Positions 36,385-47,631 of a DNA stretch of 64,000 nt are shown piece after piece. Made by a program: the position numbers and the translations under genes. The notes beneath the pieces are model-generated. The model ran no database searches and was not told the DNA's origin. It saw nothing but the letters and a program-made list of their open reading frames with translations. How positions within the stretch are numbered: position 1 is the stretch's first letter; each line of letters begins with the position of its first letter. Origin of the DNA: Plasmodiophora brassicae (lineage: Eukaryota > Endomyxa: Phytomyxea > Phytomyxea > Plasmodiophorida); contig CP145421.1 of NCBI GenBank assembly GCA_036867785.1, positions 682,001 through 746,000 of the forward strand. Reading direction: 5' to 3'.

Positions 36385-37716
36385 TTGAGCGCCGGCGGAC
36401 AACGCTGTCTTGATGCCCCGAGGTCTGAAGGACTTCCTGGAGTCGACGAGCATCGTGAAAGTCGGCAAGTCGATTGCAATCGACAAGCGACACCTATGCA
36501 ACGATTACGGTCTCCGTGTCGACAGAACAGAATCCAGGATAGGGCTGGGGCAGTGTCGCGGCGCTGCTCCGAGTTCGTCGAGCTTGGCCAACTCGTCCAG
36601 ACGATTTTTCAGCAAGAGCTCCCAAAATTTGAGCTAATCCCTTAGTTGAACTGGGAAGCGAACGAGCTTTCGTCCGAGCAGGTGTGCTATTGTGAATTGT
36701 GGCGATTGTTCTACATGTCTTCAGGTAATATACACCGCTCTGGACGCGTACGCTAGCCTGAGGTCTACTTCCGCTTGGAGGCAATCCCAGATCCGACAGT
36801 TCACCTCACCATTCCGGGGTCGTCTCGCACTTGCAACGGCGCAGGTATTCCTGTTCCTGACATGGCAGTCGGCCTGCTTGCACAAGGCACTCATGTCGTC
36901 GTTGCTCGGGCACGTATTTCACAGTCGCAGCCCGCCATTTGGGAACGGACGAAGGTGACGAAAGGCCGCATTGTTGTCGACGTTGTAGAGGTAACTATTT
37001 CAAGATCTAAGCAATAGCTCGGCTATTGACCATCATAGGTTCTGGCTTCTGCTGCCGAAGCCAAATATCATAGGGACTCGAAGAGGACTCTGAGTTCCTT
37101 TTGGATATTGTTCGTTCGCGCTCTTAGTTGACATAACGTCGCTCCGCCCTACAATCCACCCACAAAGTATTTTTTCGTATTGAGATGAACATGGTCGTTC
37201 TAATTATTCGTTTATACCACAGAACAATGATGACGGAACTTCCCCTGATGTGAGCTCCGTCTCTGTCGAGTCAGTCGAAGGTAAGCGTCGCTGCACCCGT
37301 GCAATGCGTTCCTTTGTGATATGCGTCGTTAGAGTCAGGTGGCGAACCAGTGAAACGTGTCCTGCAAGACATATCCACATCATGAAAAGGGTGAAGATCG
37401 GGAATACTCTTCCGTTTTACCTGTACGGGTAATCGCACTTAGCGATGCGAGGACGACGAGCAGCGTATCAGTTGCAGGCCGCGTTTTTATTTCTCTCTTC
37501 TCACTATATTTCCTGTAGGTGATTAATAGCCTGGTTAGCGGCGGCGAGAATCCGCTGTCGTGGAGAATCCATCGCTGTGGCTATTTCCTTGACCGCGTTC
37601 GCCGAAGAAATTCTCCTCCAGGCCAGCTGGAAGAACATCTGAACCTTGTCTACAAGGCGTGTTCTGGTCTGGCAGACAATGAATGGTTCCGCACTGAGTA
37701 CTTATAACGAAGAAAG

Positions 37717-38008
37717 GCCATCCTCACCGCCGGCAGTGTAAAACGGGTACTCATCCCCTTCCGGATCACTGCGGCAGCCCTTTCGAACATGTTCCAGAAC
37801 TTTCCGAAACTCAGCGTGTGCACGATCGTCGAAAAGGGGCACGCTTGCTACTCAATGAATGATTCCGTCGTGGAGTTGCAGGCGTGCCTCTTCGACGATC
37901 GTGCACACACTGAGTTTCGAAAAGTTCTGGAACATGTTCGAAAGGGCTGCCGCAGTGATCCGGAAGGGGATGAGTACCCGTTTTACACTGCCGTCGGTGA
38001 GGATGGCC
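37717..38008. repeat. Inverted duplication 5
   Basis: Arms 37717-37849 and 37877-38008 are reverse complements with a few mismatches and a 27-base spacer. Both copy the exon encoding DDRAHTEFRKVLEHVRKGC; the right arm is in gene orientation. Confidence 0.9.
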
Positions 38009-38042
38009 ACGGACCCATGTTGTATCGGTGCCACCGTGGCAT

Positions 38043-38309
38043 TAACTCCTGCGAGGCCAGCCACAACGTCCTGAAAAGGAAGTTCGGAACCATGAACGCA
38101 GGCGTCGCATTGACGCACTGCTTGATGCTGTGGCACATACAAGCCAAGGTCGGAAATGCCCAAGAACCGGAGAGCCGTCTCCGAAGGATTCTGCTGCGCG
38201 AATGTTTGTGCGCAGTATGTGCCACAGCATCAAGCAGTGCGTCAATGCGACACCTGCGTTCATGGTCCCGAACTTCCTTTTCAGGACGTTGTGGTTGGCC
38301 TCGCAGGAG
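38043..38309. repeat. Inverted duplication 6
   Basis: Arms 38043-38140 (gene orientation, NSCEASHNVLKRKFG) and 38217-38309 (antisense) are reverse complements. The 76 bases between are themselves antisense of the next part of the exon, matching 40545-40620. The antisense copy continues beyond the piggyBac insertion at 40093. Confidence 0.9.
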
Positions 38310-38313
38310 TTAA

Positions 38314-40088
38314 CCCTTTACCGTTTTTGCGACACAATTGCGTCGCAAATTCGGGATTTCGATTTTCTGACATTCATTGCGCAGACTGGTGAGGTTATTC
38401 GCATCTGAAAATTTTACTGGGCGACCCGACCATGCATTTCTCCAAATAAACGAAATTATAACTTCCTATCAAAATTCCATGAAAAGTTATCGGACATTGA
38501 AAGTTAGTCACGATCGTGTCTAGGACTGGTCAAAAGCAGTCCCGCCAAATTCTGAGCGTACTGTAGGTCAAAGCACAATGGCCGGCGCAGCAGATGTCGG
38601 AGGGGATGCTGGCATACCCAGACGACAGTACAAGTGCTCGTATTGCAAGGCGCTCGGTCACAATCGCATGACATGTTCGTCGCGGAAGGGGTCAGGCGGA
38701 GGTCCTGCGGGAGATCCATCTCTGGCAGGCAGTGGCAGCGCACCAGCAGCTCCAGCTCCTAACCGTACACCTCTAGGAGGTAATAGGCAATGTTCAAGTC
38801 GCGACAGATTTGCTCACTGGTCCTTGATGTCGCAGATAACGCCCAAGATGTCGGTGAGGGTCATGCTGACGACGACATCGGAGTGGACCAAGTCGATAGA
38901 GGCGAAGTGCTTCACGTCTTTGCGCCAGAAACCGACTCTGACGGCTCAGAATCCAATCCAGATCCGTACGAGGCCCAGCCAGTCGAGGTTGACGCTTCCG
39001 ATGATGACGGCGCCGATGATAACGATGGATCTGGCGTTGTTCAATTGGACGGTCATGGGCATCGTATTCGCGTACACGTTGGTCTCTGCGATACTGGCGC
39101 TAGCTGGCGACCTTGTAGATGAACGTATACGGGTGGAATATCGAACATCCAGAGAGTATCTAGGACGGAACGTTCCTGCTAGATATTCCAGAGTTTCTGA
39201 GCCGTGCCACGTACGGGTCCGCCCCGCACGAAGTTCGAAGGCGTGGACACACTAAGTGAGCACGACGCCGTCCACTTGATCTTTGGGCAGTTCCTGGATA
39301 CGTCCATGCTGAATACGATTGTACGTTGTACGAACATCTATGCTGCACAGGTCAAGTACGTATATACCGCGATTGGCGACCGTTGACTACTGCAGGGACT
39401 GAGAGAGTGGCTCGCTGTTGTCCTGTGCATGGGTTTGACCTAAATAACAGGAACGTAATATGCACTCTAATGAGCGGACTGATCTTGAACGGCGACATTG
39501 TTGAGGTTTCGTTCGTTATCACCCTTTGCGGCGTGTCTATCGCGTCAACCACAGCGGAACTCGGCCGATATGAACGCGACTTCGCCTCCGTCACCTCGGC
39601 TCGGGCATCGGCATCGGATAATTCGTGAGCTTTGGCGACCACTTTCCGCTTGGCATAGCGTATGCACTTGTCGCACGCGAGAAACCCGGAGCTAACGCCT
39701 TTCCTAGCCGTTCTCGTCGAGGAACCCCGTGGGTGCTCGGAACTCGCCAACCGTGTGTGATCCAGGAATCCGGACGGCCTTGACGCGGCATACCGCCGCG
39801 CTCTCATGATCTGTGGCACCAGCTCCCGTTAAAGCTGTTCCATTTGGACAGCTACATATAAAGTTATGGCTTGCCCAAATTAGCGACGCGATCGTGTCGA
39901 AGCGACTTTCCGCATAATCTAACTTTTGTTATAATTGTCGTCTGGATGGGCTGAAACCATCTGTATGCTCCTCGCGTCGTGTTCTATTCGAATCTGTTGG
40001 TCGGACGTTTCTACATGCGATATTCAAAAAGGTATTGCAGTTTCTATATGCGACACGATTGCGTCGAAAACTCCGAAGCCATAAAGGG
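38314..40088 (+). mobile_element. piggyBac-like DNA transposon with TTAA target duplication
   Basis: The element of 1775 bases is bounded by TTAA at 38310-38313 and 40089-40092. Its ends begin CCCTTTACCG on the left and, in reverse complement, CCCTTTATGG on the right; both ends carry a subterminal GCGACACAATTGCGTCGC-like motif. Inside on the plus strand are a CCHC finger (CSYCKALGHNRMTC), an acidic region and a DDE_Tnp_1_7-like start: IPEFLSRATYG, DAVHLIFGQFLDTSMLNTIV, RCTNIYAAQ and LREWLAVVLCMGL. The catalytic aspartates of the family are not found and frames are broken, so this copy is inactive. Removing it restores one continuous antisense exon. Confidence 0.75.
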
Positions 40089-40092
40089 TTAA

Positions 40093-40448
40093 TGCCACGG
40101 TAGCACCGATACAACGTTTGTCCGTGGCCATCCTCACCGACGGCAGTGTAAAATGGGTACTCATCCTCTTCCGGATCACTGCAGCAGCCCTTTCGAACAT
40201 GTTCCAGAACTTTTCGAAACTCAGCGTCACAATCGTCGAAAAGGGGCACGCCTGCGACTCAATGAATGATTCCGTCGTGGAGTTGCAGGCGTGCCCCTTC
40301 GACGATCGTGCACACACTGAGTTTCGAAAAGTTCTGGAACATGTTCGAACGGGCTGCTGCAGTGATCCGGAAGGGGATGAGTACCCATTTTACACTGCCG
40401 TCGGTGAGGATGGCCACGGACAAACGTTGTATCGGTGCTACCGTGGCA
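40093..40448. repeat. Inverted duplication 7
   Basis: Arms 40093-40255 (antisense) and 40285-40448 (gene orientation) are reverse complements with a 29-base spacer. The left arm is the continuation, past the piggyBac element, of the antisense copy that starts at 38141. Confidence 0.92.
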
Positions 40449-41067
40449 TTAACTCCTGCGAGGCCAACCACAACGTCCTGAAAAGGAAGTTCGGGACCAT
40501 GAACGCAGGTGTCGCATTGACGCACTGCTTGGTGCTGTGGCACATACTGCGCACAAACATTCGCGCAGGAGAATCCTTCGGAGACGGCTCTCCGGTTCTT
40601 AGGCATTTCCGACCTTGGCTTGTAAGTACCTGTTATTAGCGATTGCTGCGTTCTGAATCTGTTTCCAGGTCGACTTCATTAACATGTATGCGACCAAGGT
40701 ATGGGGAGAGCCACAGCTCCCTCAGTTTTCAACCGCGCTCGATTGGCAATGGGACGAGTTGCGTCCGTATTGCCAGATGTTGCACTTTGGATGGGGAATG
40801 CGACCCTGCACATGCGTAAATCCCGCATAGAACGTGCAAGTGCATGCGCATGCTCTTTAATACTTGACGTCTTATAGGGGCGACCCACACCCGCTTCTCT
40901 CCGACGACAAGCGGTTCTTAGCCAAGTGCCAGGGCTCCACAGTTCCCTATCTTCCTGTGCACACTGCCGAAGAGGCCCATATGTCCCGAAAGGTACTGGC
41001 CGACTACCGGTACGCAGATCGCGACCGCTCGACTGGAAAGGACTTCCAGGCGTTGGCGTCTCTGTAA

Positions 41068-42686
41068 AACCAGCTGACGTTGTCGCTATGGCAGCAGGTT
41101 AACCACAATCGTCAGTGTAGTGAGCAAGGCAATTCTTGGCATGATGAAGGATCGGACCAAGACGCGCACCCTAACGTTTTTCTCAAATTTGCTATTCATC
41201 TACGCAGGTTGTTGGTTGTCTGACTTCATGGGATAGCTAGCTAACACGGTAACCAGGTATGATGAGCAGTTCCAAGCCGCAGTTATCAACCGCGAGTCCC
41301 GACGGAAAGCATCTCCAGAGACTTCCCCCTGTTTGATGTTCTGCGCGGGCCGAATTGACGACGTCCTACAGTCGTAGAGCCGGACACATTGCGTACTGTT
41401 AACTGAATTAATTCTCCGCCGTTTGATCAGTACCGTGAATGCGAGACCGGCAGCGAAGAATATCGCGAAGCGGCTCACGGGGACTCTGCGTAAAATTGAA
41501 TCGTACGACGAGAGAGATCCACAGCATGTTCAGGTGCGTGCTGGTTGCGCAAGGTTATCATTGCATTTAGGGTGTCGTGCAATGCAGAATACGGCGGCCA
41601 GCTCCGATGGTTTTCACGATCTAGAAGTGCCCTCCTGAGGGCCAATATAGACCAGAACCGCTTCCAGAAGGTCAACATGGTCTAGGAGATCCTCCACGGG
41701 CCCCAGAGGTTCTTCCAGAACGTCCACGTGATCTGCAGGCGTCCGGGCAGCACAGTAACGTATGATTTTAGCCCACCATTTAACGAAAGCGGCGCTCTGG
41801 CTTGAATGCGTTTCTTCAGGTCGTACATATACCGGCAATTGCGTTCGACAGCTCCACGTGTCTGTGCTTTCTGCAGGTCGACCAGCTAGCTCAGATAAAC
41901 GATCTAGCGCGTCGTATTCGGAAAGGCGTTGCCACGCCCTTAAGTCAAGAATGGTTAATGATGACGACGACCTTCTTTGTGGCAAGCAAGGCTGCAGTGG
42001 ATTACGAGGCCATCAATACGGACGAGTCTACATTTCTGACACGCAAACGACTCGTCCGTATCGATGGCCTCGTAGTCCACTGCAGCCTTGCTTGCCACAA
42101 AGAAGGTCGTCGAGGCGGCCCGCGACGCTGAAAAGAAAAGTCATAAGCAGCTGTTACTCCTAAGCATTTTACTGGCAATACAAGATTGAAATCGATTGAG
42201 ATCTAGTACGTAGATTTCCTAATAGTACTGGTGCCGATCTCCCAGCGCATTATCGACATTGGGTGTCGCGCGTATTGAGGCTGAGGGTGGCTACTACACG
42301 CGCAAGCAGTATTATTTTGGTCGTTTGTACTCAAACATTTTGGCCGACGCGCTGCGCGGCGGCCGGTGAAGTTCATTCGAGCGGCAGTTGAGCGCCAGCC
42401 GGTTGGCCATCCGACCAACAGATTCCCCGACAGCGATTTCGAGCGCCAGCGCGGGGCCTCAGACTAAAAGCGAACCCGACCTCCAAAATTGCGCAACAAT
42501 GCCTGCGGGGCGCCAAAACAAGGTTTGCCACTATTCGACGGTAACACGGCTGCGACTAGCGAACATAGGGCATCTCTGTGTTCAAAAGTGCCGACGATTC
42601 CTACAGTTCCTACAACTTTCTTTCCCTCTCTTCTTCTGGGACTTTTAGTCTCCTCGAGAACCACAGGAGGCTAAACGTTAGCCCTA
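41068..42686. other. Repeat-rich intergenic remnant
   Basis: No complete gene is visible. Short plus-strand pieces (RYDEQFQAAVINRESRRKAS near 41260, QVDQLAQINDLARRIRKGV near 41875) look like decayed exons, perhaps of the exonuclease repeat gene, but I cannot place them. Inverted duplication 8 lies within. Confidence 0.4.
41963..42112. repeat. Inverted duplication 8
   Basis: Arms 41963-42028 and 42049-42112 are nearly perfect reverse complements with a 20-base spacer. The arm reads VASKAAVDYEAINTDES on the plus strand of the left copy. Confidence 0.93.
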
Positions 42687-43193
42687 CTATGATGAGGTTG
42701 CTTGTTCGGGCGTCGTCGTTGTCTGCTGACTCTTGACCGACATGAAGCGCCCGTTGACGCGTGGGCGTTTCTTGGCGTAGACCTGGCGCCGCTCGTACTT
42801 GGTAGGGATGGAGTCGCCGTTCAGGATCTTGATCTTCTTCTTCTTCCATCGGATGACCTTGCAGCGCTTCTCGATATCCTTGATGATGGTCCAGTTGAAA
42901 TACAAATTCTCGGTCGGGTCGCGCTGCATTGACGAGCCCCTCTTTCTTGGCGTGTCGACCGCAGTCAGCATCGGCTCTCCGAGAACAAGTTCGTTTGGTG
43001 TGGGTAGCGGCATGGGGTCTGACACGCCGTCGTCGTGCAGCAGGTACTGATCGACGCCGTCGTGCCTGTCCGCCTGACCGCCATACTGGCCCACGCGCGA
43101 TTCCAGGATCGCCTGGACGTCGGGATCTGCCGCAAAGAACGACGGGTTATCGTAGAATGGGTTATAGTCGGGGTCGGCCTGGAGCGGCAGCAT
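42687..43193 (-). CDS. CCT-motif-like protein, copy 2
   Basis: This 168-residue single-exon frame differs from the copy at 28035 by a handful of residues (for example FYDNPS for FFDDPS, DDGVS for GDGVS, and the end PEQATSS for PEQSSS). The C-terminal YERRQVYAKKRPRVNGRF block is unchanged. Similarity extends about 100 bases upstream of the ATG to the inverted 56-base segment at 43301-43356. The downstream break is near the stop. That two open copies persist suggests either recent duplication or selection. Confidence 0.6.
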   Translation of the reverse strand: MLPLQADPDYNPFYDNPSFFAADPDVQAILESRVGQYGGQADRHDGVDQYLLHDDGVSDPMPLPTPNELVLGEPMLTAVDTPRKRGSSMQRDPTENLYFNWTIIKDIEKRCKVIRWKKKKIKILNGDSIPTKYERRQVYAKKRPRVNGRFMSVKSQQTTTTPEQATSS

Positions 43194-43300
43194 CCCTCTC
43201 CTCACGCTCGATTGCGTTGCGACCGCAACCACTACTGGGAATAAGGCGCTAACGGGGTTCGGCCGAATATCTGACAATACAATGTATCGGCCGTTTAGCA

Positions 43301-43356
43301 TCGCGAGAAACTGCTTCGGGACGGCGCGGCTCGGTCCACGGAGTACGTATTTGCGA
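43301..43356 (-). repeat. 56-base segment, inverted relative to copy 1
   Basis: This is the counterpart of 27878-27933. Both copies share the flank reading GCGAT, a variable base, then CTAAACGGCCGATAC on the gene side, so only the segment itself is flipped. It ends 5 bases before the stop codon of the neighbouring GPI-type gene. Confidence 0.75.
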
Positions 43357-43361
43357 TCGTT

Positions 43362-44248
43362 TCACATCAGGAAGGGGATGACGACCAAGACGGCGGTGAC
43401 CGCCCACGAGATTGCGGTGCGGGAGGCATCCGATTTGGCCGGGGACCCACCCGGGTTGCTTCCCGGACCGGGGGCGGGCGTAGGCGGAATGATGGCGCCG
43501 TTGATGCTTCGGACGTAATCGGTGCTGAACGCTGGGTCGCCGGCGATGCGGACGTCGAGGATGTGAACGGCGTCGGGCGTCTGGCACGACTTCCCGACGA
43601 CTTCGGCGAAGATGATCTGATCGAACAGGGTCGTGCTGTTGGCGAAGCCCGCGACTGGAACGGTCACCATGACGGTCGACGATCCGGGAAGGTCGAAATC
43701 GGTCGTGAAGACATCCCGCGGGACACCGGCGTTGTGGATCCGCAGCCCCAGCGTCACAGGCTCATCCGTCTGCAATGTGACGACGACTGATTGCACCAGG
43801 TTCAGGCGGTATTTCTTGCTGGTATCTGTTTTTCACTCATTAGGGCACCGTCCTGTGAAAGCTCTTACAGTATACGAACCGAAGAACGCGATTCCGTTGA
43901 ACGCACAGGCTGTCCAAAGCTGGAACAAATTCGCGATTAGAACGTTCGTGAACGAATTGACGATACAACTATTGACTGACGATCTCAGTGGTCAGCTGTT
44001 TGAAAGGGTTCGCACCCCATGGAGGAACCGTCCACGTGCCAGACTTGCGACCCTGATGATAGACGAGCACGGTTCCCACGGGCAACGGTGCCGCCGATGG
44101 CACAGGCGTCGCATCTGTGTCATTAACTGCCGCTGATGTCCTGGTCGGCACGCAGCATTTGTTAGACTCCAGCGCAGGACGACAGACGGCAAATGTACCC
44201 ATAGACGAGGACCGCCAGGACAACCGCAATCCATTCGCAGGCGCCCAT
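43362..44248 (-). CDS. Secreted, probably GPI-anchored protein
   Basis: The first exon begins MGACEWIAVVLAVLVYGYIC, a signal peptide. An intron with a CTAAC motif (about 61 bases) joins it to NDTDATPVPSAAPLPVG. Two more introns lead to LWTACAFNGIAFF and to VVVTLQTDEPVTLGLRIHN. The end is a Pro/Gly/Ser-rich linker followed by AISWAVTAVLVVIPFLM and stop, the layout of a GPI attachment signal. The ectodomain looks beta-rich and is unknown to me. It is likely a cell-surface protein. Exact splice choices in the middle are tentative. Confidence 0.65.
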
Positions 44249-44364
44249 CGTCGTCGAACGCTCCTTTGGTGTGCTGACCTGTACGCAGACTGGAATGGCA
44301 CGCGCCCGTTCGGCCGAAAACCAGAAAGGCATTCGGACGCGTGCCGCGTGCAATTGAGATTTCT

Positions 44365-47088
44365 TTAGCGTGTACTAATATTAGTTGACGGGACCAGACG
44401 ATCCGATTCAGAGATGGACACGACAGTGGACATTGATGATTCGTCATCCTCTTCGCTGTTGCTGATTTCGACGGTAACGGAGCTGCCTGGCCCATTGGTT
44501 TCCTCGAGACGTCGAATGGGGTCCCTCCAGAACTGGAAGTGGCTGAACGACGGGTGCACACGATGCTTGCACGTCGTTATAGGTGGAAACATGTGCTCCA
44601 CTTGCTCGTTCAGCAGAACGTACGACGTTCGGTGGATGCTGTTGCAGCGGTGGATCGCACCTTTCGGATCAATGATGAAGATCATCGCTGGCGGGACGCC
44701 AACAGCAGTATACGATTCAATATCAGTGTCCCGATTCCCAAAACCTGTACAGCTATTACCAATGTGACGTATCCGACATAGCATATCGGCCAACCTGCAA
44801 CGAAAGGGCATGTCCCTTTAGGGAACAAGTGTGCAATGTCGCGAAGCGCGGGGATCTTGAATTCTTGGGGACGCCTGTAAATGACTTCGCGTTTGAAGGA
44901 CGAAATCAGGGAATCAGGAGACATGATAACAGGGCCCTGGCGGAACCGGCGTCAAATGATGCGATCCGGCGGTGGTTATTGGATATGACCAATATTCACC
45001 TGGGGTAATGAAATGGCTCCTTGTCGAACAGAGTGCAGGTAGGCTCTCGTCACATTCGCCTGGCCTATTGCTCTCGATGTCAGGTACAGGAGATGATAGC
45101 CGTTCCCAGCGATATTTGAGAACAGAGACGTAACGCCATATTGGCTCCAGTCTTTGCCCATCAGTGGCATAATGTTGCCCAGGAGATCGGAACGCGTAAT
45201 GGTGCCGTCGACATCGGAAACGACAATGCGATCGGACTCTTTCCAGAGATAGATATAGGCTTCGACGATCTGGATGCCCTGAAGCGACGACACGACTGAA
45301 AACGAGATCACGTTTGCACCTGGATTGAGATCCAAACTGCAAAGCATATCCGACGTTGGACGTAACGTCTTTCGGTACATCGGGGACGTTTCCTCATCCA
45401 GCGACTCGGGAGGCGACAGAAGCCCTGACTCAGGAATCAAAACGGGAATGGCCGAAGTCGCAGACGGTTCGACAGTGGCAACAAGTGGCGGTGCTGGAGC
45501 CGGGGTTGGGATAGCTGCCGCAGCGGTAGCTGAGGAAGTGCTAGACCCACCGAACCAACGATACAGAAAGCTTGGACGCGATTGCTGCGCCTGTGGTGGT
45601 TGCGGCGGCTGGTCTTGCTGCTTCTGTTCTGGTTCAGGCTTGAGAACTGCTCTGGCGGCCATGGATAAACCAAGCCTTTCCAGGGAACCCGAGTCCAACG
45701 GTTTGCCAAATGCGAGCAGGGACATGATCAATGGAAGGGCAACCGGACCAGGATAGAGAATGTCGTTGTACCGGACGACGAGGTTCGGGTCATAGACCAC
45801 AGATGGATCGGCGCACAGTCGTTCGAACGTGACCAAATGATCCTGGAACACCGTCGCACTCAGTTGGGCATCTTTCTCGAACAAATGCCCACAAAGCGAT
45901 AGTTCGAACGACGCGGCAGAATCAGTTGAACCCGGTTTGACGTGCTCAAGGGATGCAGGAGGTGGAAACTGGCCCTGGTAAATGTTCGTCGAGGGATCAA
46001 CCTCCGTCGACTCGGGATGCAGATCGATCTTAAGGCGAAGGTGGCCGTTCGCAGTAACGAACACCCGGACATCGACCAGGTCTGGATCATGTTTAGGAAG
46101 AGATGCGGCCTCGATTCGCCGAAAGAGTCCGAAGAAGGACGACACCCAAGATAGTGAGCGCGTCAGAGAAGGTTTCTGAGTACCGTCTTCATGATTGCCC
46201 GATCCGAAACCACGGGGCACTTCAGCGACGATCATGTCGTCTCCGAAATCTTGGACCTGCGATATTCTCCTAACAGGCAGAGAACCCCAGCGCCAGCTCC
46301 ACCAGGTCCAGACCCGCTCACCATTAGCTGAATGCGGTGCCGCCGTTGGGATTGCGGATTCGGATATGGTCAGGGGCGGGGGCTCTTCGATACTCGACAT
46401 TGTGATTTCTTGATCAATGCTTTCGTCTGAGTCGTCGATGATGGCTTCATCACTCGCAGCCAACGCGTCGATTCTGTCCATTGCCAGGGCCCTCTCTGTG
46501 ACGTTGAAGAACGTGTCAACATTGGCGTCGACCTCGACGTCCTTGAAATGGTCTTCAACGGAATCGATTAAATCATTGAGGCAATCGACAACCGCCTGAC
46601 GAAACGCGTTCTCATGAGGAAGTGTTCTAAATCTTGAAGGCGACAATGACGGCGAATTGTACGGCGAGTGAATCGGCGACGTTGCCCATTCATCGTCGAT
46701 CGACTCATCACCGACCTCTTCAACAAAGAACGCCTCGCCTGCAGAGAGAGAGAGCACGTCAATGGCAGATCTTCCCTTGCGACCATCCATGCAGCAGACC
46801 TGCTCGACCCAACTTCATGCTGAACGGCGCCTTCTCGCCATTGACCATGATGGTCACGACCTTCTCCCTGCTCCGGAGTAGCTGAAGCTTCCCGAACCTA
46901 ACATGAAACGGCGTCGAATGCCTCGTCCCGTCATCGTGCTCGACAACGACAATATCAATGCATCCGGAAAGCGTTGCCTATCACACGGAACATGAGCATC
47001 GTGTGCCGCGATCGACGCGCCAGCGCACCTGGTTGAAATCGAGAGCCTCGGATAGCGTGCCGACGAACCCCTTCAGCAGTGACGTCAT
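44365..47088 (-). CDS. Lipin, Mg2+-dependent phosphatidate phosphatase
   Basis: Lipin dephosphorylates phosphatidate to diacylglycerol. The N-LIP domain starts [20 protein letters not shown] and contains [34 protein letters not shown] and FSMKLG. A long acidic linker follows. The catalytic LNS2 part has [13 protein letters not shown] (DxDGT motif), [55 protein letters not shown] and [10 protein letters not shown]. The 604-residue exon at 44976-46790 carries most of it. The start at 47088 places N-LIP at residue 1 as in relatives. It diverges from the GT62 gene. Confidence 0.95.
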
Positions 47089-47631
47089 GACGGTGTTGCT
47101 GGCCTGACGAGGGCAGCGCCGACCGGCTGGCCTCGCCGGATTTGGCGATGTGTTGCCTCTCGATTCGCCAAGGCACGGCAAAGGGAGCCAAGAAACTGCG
47201 TGACCGAACTGAATGGATGGCGAAGAACCTATTCCGCCCTCGTTTTAGATGCCCACATCCACGCCAGTCCAAGGATATTCATTGGGTCTGACAGGTTGCC
47301 CGGCTTCAACGACGGCATCGGAGACCTGTATGGTTGTCCGGATGCGGATCCGATTGCTGAGGACGATGCGCGAGGAGCGTCGTCATCTGGTCTGGACTCT
47401 GTCTAGGGCGCGTCTGTTTCACTGCCCGCTGGCGCTGTCTGTGTCCCTTGGGGGTTGTGGCGTCGCAAGGGGGTCCAAAAATGGCGACCCCCTGCCGTGC
47501 GAGACGTCACGTCATGCGCCGTACCTACCGGTATACCTTATCGACGGCAAGCGCGTTTTTGCCGTATGTGGGACACCGTTTGGTAAGTGGAGTCGGCAAA
47601 GCAACGGGGGCGCCCCGTCCGATCCGCCGCG
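47089..47631. other. Intergenic, divergent promoter region
   Basis: This stretch separates the lipin and GT62 starts. Plus-strand open frames at 47200-47405 and 47249-47725 have no recognisable content and are not annotated. No RNA gene or repeat is seen. Confidence 0.35.

Larger units (their letters stand above)
36385..41067 (+). pseudogene. Broken 3'-5' exonuclease-domain repeat gene
   Basis: Right of palindrome 4, plus-strand exons read MPRGLKDFLESTSIVKVGK, VELGQLVQTIFQQELPKFE, DWEANELSSEQ and VIYTALDAYAS, the latter half of a DnaQ/Werner-like 3'-5' exonuclease; the catalytic N-terminal part is missing. Downstream exons read HIHIMKRVKIGN, SWRIHRCGYFLDRVRR and YRCYRGINSCEANHNVLKRKF, a RGTN...E..H-type region I have seen as a partner of such exonucleases in protist multi-copy proteins. 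A one-base slip follows DAYAS. The gene is split by inverted duplications 5-7 and by a piggyBac element. The last exons (40285-41067) are cleanest. I judge it non-functional. Confidence 0.6.

Noticed and set aside
39040-39120. A DTGAS motif near a CCHC finger, suggesting a retroelement
   Set aside because: TTAA target duplications, CCCTTTA ends and a DDE_Tnp_1_7-like block show a piggyBac-like DNA transposon; the DTGAS reading is a single short match without supporting domains.
27534-43360. The palindromes as pure assembly or amplification artefacts
   Set aside because: Arms have diverged, one arm carries an independent transposon insertion with target duplication, and two intact host genes lie inside; an artefact for individual palindromes is still possible.
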